From Anaerolineaceae bacterium (GTDB lineage: Bacteria > Chloroflexota > Anaerolineae > Anaerolineales > Anaerolineaceae), in contig JACZIY010000436.1 of the NCBI GenBank assembly GCA_014860845.1, positions 1 to 7,430 of the forward strand: a DNA stretch of 7,430 bases, read 5' to 3'. The notes beneath the pieces were generated by a model. That model did no database searches. It was not told where the DNA came from and was given only the letters and a program-made list of their open reading frames with translations. This document shows positions 5,024-7,430 of the stretch, one piece after another; within the stretch, counting starts at the first letter, position 1; every line of letters begins with the position of its first letter. Position numbers and translations under genes: made by a program.

Positions 5024-6544
5024 ATGAAAACAAAAGTCAAACTTCCCATCTTAATCACTTTGACCTTCAGTCTGCTACTGGCGGCTGTTGGCAGCGGTAT
5101 CTTACCCGGAATCCAGACTGTGGTTGCAGAAACGTCAGGCGTGATCCTGTTATCATATCCCACCTGGACTTACACCGGCAATAGTCAGGGTACGCGTATG
5201 GGCAGTGCGGTCAGTTCAGCTGGAGATGTGAATGGGGATGGTTTGGATGATGTATTAGTAGGCGCAGAGAAATTTGAGATCACTGAATATCGTGAAGGAG
5301 CCTCCTTTATCTTTTACAATACGGGTAGCGGGTTACTCAACTTTCCGAACTGGAGTATGGGAGGAGGGCAGCAGGGTGCCATGTTCGGTAATGCATTAAG
5401 TGGATTGGGTCGAGTTAATAATGATCGATTTGATGATATTGCCGTAGGCGCAAGCGACTATAACCTGATGGATGGGGATACAGTAATCAAATCCAAGGTT
5501 GGTGCTGTTTATGCATACTATGGTGAAGGAACTTTTTCTTCTAAAACATCCGCGGATTGGTCTTTCATTGGAGATCAAATTGATGCCAGACTGGGCTCAT
5601 CTGTCAATGGTCTTGGTGACCTGAATAAAGATGGGTATGCTGATCTGATCGTCGGAGCACCTTATTACGATGAAAATGAACTTTCCAATAATGGAAAAGC
5701 CTATATTTTTTTTGGTTCTGAAGATGGTTTGGGAACAGATCCGGGCTGGACAGCCATTGGAAATAATAATGCAGCTTTGTTTGGCAGTTCTGCTGCCAGT
5801 GCTGGCGATGTGAATGGAGATGGCTGGAACGATGTGATCATTGGTGCCCCCAGACCAGGTATCATATCCAATCCACAAATCGGTTATGTGTATGTGTTTT
5901 ACAATTCAGCCAGTGGATTGTCACTAACTCCTTCCTGGTCGGAAACCAATGGGTTTGAGGGTGCCTGGTTTGGGGCCACCGTAGCTGGGTTGGGTGACGT
6001 GAACAGGGATGGATATGATGACGTGTTGGTTGGTGCACCATTTACAAAAGTAACAATTGATGGATTGGAACAACCAGCAGGGTGCATTTACCTGTATCTG
6101 GGATCACCCAGTGGGTTGAAAGCTTCACCTGCATGGATACGATGCGGTACAACGATCGGGGGAAAATTTGGCCACAGTGTGGCAGCGGCCGGCGATATCA
6201 ACCAGGATAGTTGTGATGATTTTCTGGTGGGTGAACCCTTCTTCTCCCTCAGTAATGAAAAACAAGGAGCCGTGTATCTGTTCTTCGGTAGTCTGGGAGG
6301 TGTAAGAACCGATTACTATGAACGCACCCTTGGCAATAAATCTGACACAGAATTTGGTACTTCGGTCAGTACAGCAGGCTTTATCAATGTAGATGACCGT
6401 ATGGACGTAATTGTTGGCGCGCCGAATTACAAAGCCAGTGGCATTCGCCCGGGGCGTGTGATGACCTATTTTGCTGGTATCCAGGGTATACCGGATGAAG
6501 AAGCTTTAATAATTTATTTACCCCTCTTATCGGATGGGAATTAA
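5024..6544 (+). CDS. Secreted seven-bladed FG-GAP (integrin-alpha-like) beta-propeller protein (506 aa)
   Basis: A signal peptide is visible (MKTKVK, hydrophobic segment 8-25, likely cleavage after VVA at 33-35). Seven FG-GAP repeats follow. Each has an [FLM]-G motif, a calcium loop of D-x-N-x-D-G-x-x-D type and a V-G-A-P-like turn. The loops begin at residues 68, 130, 199, 262, 325, 391 and 453, about 62-69 residues apart, so the protein is essentially one complete integrin-alpha N-terminal propeller. Loops 1, 3, 4 and 5 are close to consensus; loop 2 (RVNNDRFDD), loop 6 (DINQDSCDD) and loop 7 (FINVDDRMD) are altered. In integrins this fold binds ligands and calcium; here adhesion, or a structural role in a surface complex, is an inference. 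The C-terminus is IIYLPLLSDGN, without an anchor. The start is supported by AGGGA at 5011-5015. It lies 76 bp after the large secreted gene and 26 bp before the cytochrome b gene, consistent with one transcript. Confidence 0.93.
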   Translation: MKTKVKLPILITLTFSLLLAAVGSGILPGIQTVVAETSGVILLSYPTWTYTGNSQGTRMGSAVSSAGDVNGDGLDDVLVGAEKFEITEYREGASFIFYNTGSGLLNFPNWSMGGGQQGAMFGNALSGLGRVNNDRFDDIAVGASDYNLMDGDTVIKSKVGAVYAYYGEGTFSSKTSADWSFIGDQIDARLGSSVNGLGDLNKDGYADLIVGAPYYDENELSNNGKAYIFFGSEDGLGTDPGWTAIGNNNAALFGSSAASAGDVNGDGWNDVIIGAPRPGIISNPQIGYVYVFYNSASGLSLTPSWSETNGFEGAWFGATVAGLGDVNRDGYDDVLVGAPFTKVTIDGLEQPAGCIYLYLGSPSGLKASPAWIRCGTTIGGKFGHSVAAAGDINQDSCDDFLVGEPFFSLSNEKQGAVYLFFGSLGGVRTDYYERTLGNKSDTEFGTSVSTAGFINVDDRMDVIVGAPNYKASGIRPGRVMTYFAGIQGIPDEEALIIYLPLLSDGN

Positions 6545-6570
6545 CCTTAATATTGTAAAGGAAGACGACG

Positions 6571-7430
6571 ATGAGTCTGGAAATATTAAAACCACTGCGA
6601 GAAAGGTTGCACCACAAGGATGACGGTCAGGCAGTTGAACTACCCACCCGTGACTCCCATGTTCGTAACAACCTGATCCTGCATCTGCATCCCAGTCGGG
6701 TTCCAGCGCAAGCCTTGCGCTTTACCTACACCTGGGGGCTGGGCGGGATATCTGTTGTTCTGGTGCTATTACTGGGACTGACCGGTCTGCTGTTGATGTT
6801 CCGCTATGATCCGCGCGTGGAATATGCGTATGTCAGCATTCAACAGTTGGAGACCGAGGTGATGTTTGGCTCGTTTGTACGGGCGGTACACCACTGGTCA
6901 GCCAATTTTCTGGTAATTGCCAGCTTTTTACACCTGGTACGGGTTTTCCTGACCGGGTCATTTAAACAGGGAAGAAGCGTAAACTGGATCATCGGTTTGG
7001 TCCTGTTTGTGATGGTTCTGGCAGGGAATTTCACCGGCTATCTACTGCCGTGGGATCAACTCTCCTACTGGGCGATCACAGTCAGCACCAGCTTGATGGC
7101 TTACATTCCACTGCTTGGGACAGCAGTACGGAACTTCTTCCTCGGCGGTCCTCAGGTTGGTCAGGCAGCCTTGAGTAATTTTTACGCACTGCATGTGGTC
7201 TTTATGCCGGCGTTACTGCTGGGCTTTCTGGGGTACCACCTGTGGAAAGTGCGTAAGAACGGTGGTATCTCCCAACCGTTACTCAAAGAGGATGAGAAGC
7301 CGGAATTCAAGTCCACCAATCCGCACCTGGTTAATATTGAACTGGCCGCCGGGATGGTGGTGCTGGTGGTGGTCGGGTTATATGCGATGTTCAACCCGGC
7401 ACCCCTGGGATCGATCGCCAACCCGATGGT
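6571..7430 (+). CDS. b6-type cytochrome b, N-terminal 286 residues (3' end beyond window)
   Basis: This is the diheme membrane core of a bc1/b6f-type quinol oxidase. Membrane helices are visible at about 58-78, 105-127, 137-157, 200-225 and 255-275. Heme ligands are His107 and His121 in helix B (14 apart) and His208 and His223 in helix D (15 apart); the wider helix-D spacing is characteristic of b6 rather than mitochondrial cytochrome b. TGYLLPWDQLSYWA (155-168) matches the b6 signature, and NFYALH (203-208) and VRKNGG (227-232) also follow b6. The Cys that binds heme c-n in plant and cyanobacterial b6 aligns with Gly56, so that heme is probably not covalently held. Beyond residue 250 the frame continues into a subunit-IV-like helix ending in PAPLGSIANP, so the b6 and subunit IV halves appear fused. 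The Qo-site P-[ED/PA]-W-Y motif should lie just past the window. The N-terminal 50 residues are hydrophilic and His-rich. The start is supported by AAAGGAAG at 6557-6564. No Rieske or cytochrome c gene is in view. Confidence 0.95.
   Translation, partial: MSLEILKPLRERLHHKDDGQAVELPTRDSHVRNNLILHLHPSRVPAQALRFTYTWGLGGISVVLVLLLGLTGLLLMFRYDPRVEYAYVSIQQLETEVMFGSFVRAVHHWSANFLVIASFLHLVRVFLTGSFKQGRSVNWIIGLVLFVMVLAGNFTGYLLPWDQLSYWAITVSTSLMAYIPLLGTAVRNFFLGGPQVGQAALSNFYALHVVFMPALLLGFLGYHLWKVRKNGGISQPLLKEDEKPEFKSTNPHLVNIELAAGMVVLVVVGLYAMFNPAPLGSIANPM

Noticed and set aside
4906..5184. Short frames crossing the junction between the two secreted genes on both strands
   Set aside because: They overlap the hairpin and the real signal-peptide start at 5024 and have no supporting ribosome site or family resemblance.
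1108..6544. Possible horizontal acquisition of the small and secreted-protein genes, which look more AT-rich by eye than the flanking regulator and cytochrome b genes
   Set aside because: No counting was done, no mobile-element remnants or flanking repeats are visible, and secreted Asp/Asn-rich proteins bias codon content by themselves.

Overview
The window looks like a piece of a bacterial chromosome from Chloroflexota, most likely class Anaerolineae. This is an inference from three things: a BTAD-type regulator of the kind abundant in that group, a small SYLLRVW-type protein that I remember as common there, and secreted proteins ending in tails of the Y-x-P-L type. No rRNA, tRNA, CRISPR array or mobile element is visible, so the taxonomy rests on protein style alone.

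Layout. Positions 1-1005 (minus strand) hold the N-terminal 335 residues of a transcriptional regulator: a winged-helix DNA-binding domain, a BTAD helical-repeat domain, and the beginning of what looks like a degenerate GGDEF domain that runs off the left edge. Positions 1006-1107 are a dense divergent control region. It contains three direct repeats (TTCACGCT, TTCACGCT, TTCACAGG) spaced exactly 11 bp apart. The third forms the -35 box of a good sigma-70-like promoter firing right, and a 14-bp inverted repeat fills that promoter's 17-bp spacer.

A compact plus-strand gene series follows: a 77-residue small protein (1108-1341), a possible 20-codon leader ORF (1349-1411), a 1175-residue secreted Asp- and Cys-rich protein with two sialidase-type Asp-boxes (1420-4947), a 506-residue secreted seven-bladed FG-GAP (integrin-alpha-like) beta-propeller (5024-6544), and the first 286 residues of a b6-type cytochrome b (6571 to the right edge). 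Gaps between the four main genes are only 78, 76 and 26 bp. None contains a convincing terminator, although the 76-bp gap carries a strong hairpin without a U-tract.

How it may work together (inference): the divergent BTAD regulator would control the right-hand series by binding the 11-bp-phased repeats. The series couples a quinol-oxidising cytochrome b core to two exported, calcium-binding, propeller-like proteins. None of the visible protein has a c-type heme motif (CxxCH), so if this is a membrane or extracellular electron-transfer complex, its Rieske or cytochrome c partners must lie beyond position 7430. The pairing of large exported propeller proteins with a bc/b6f-type core is the most unusual aspect of the window.
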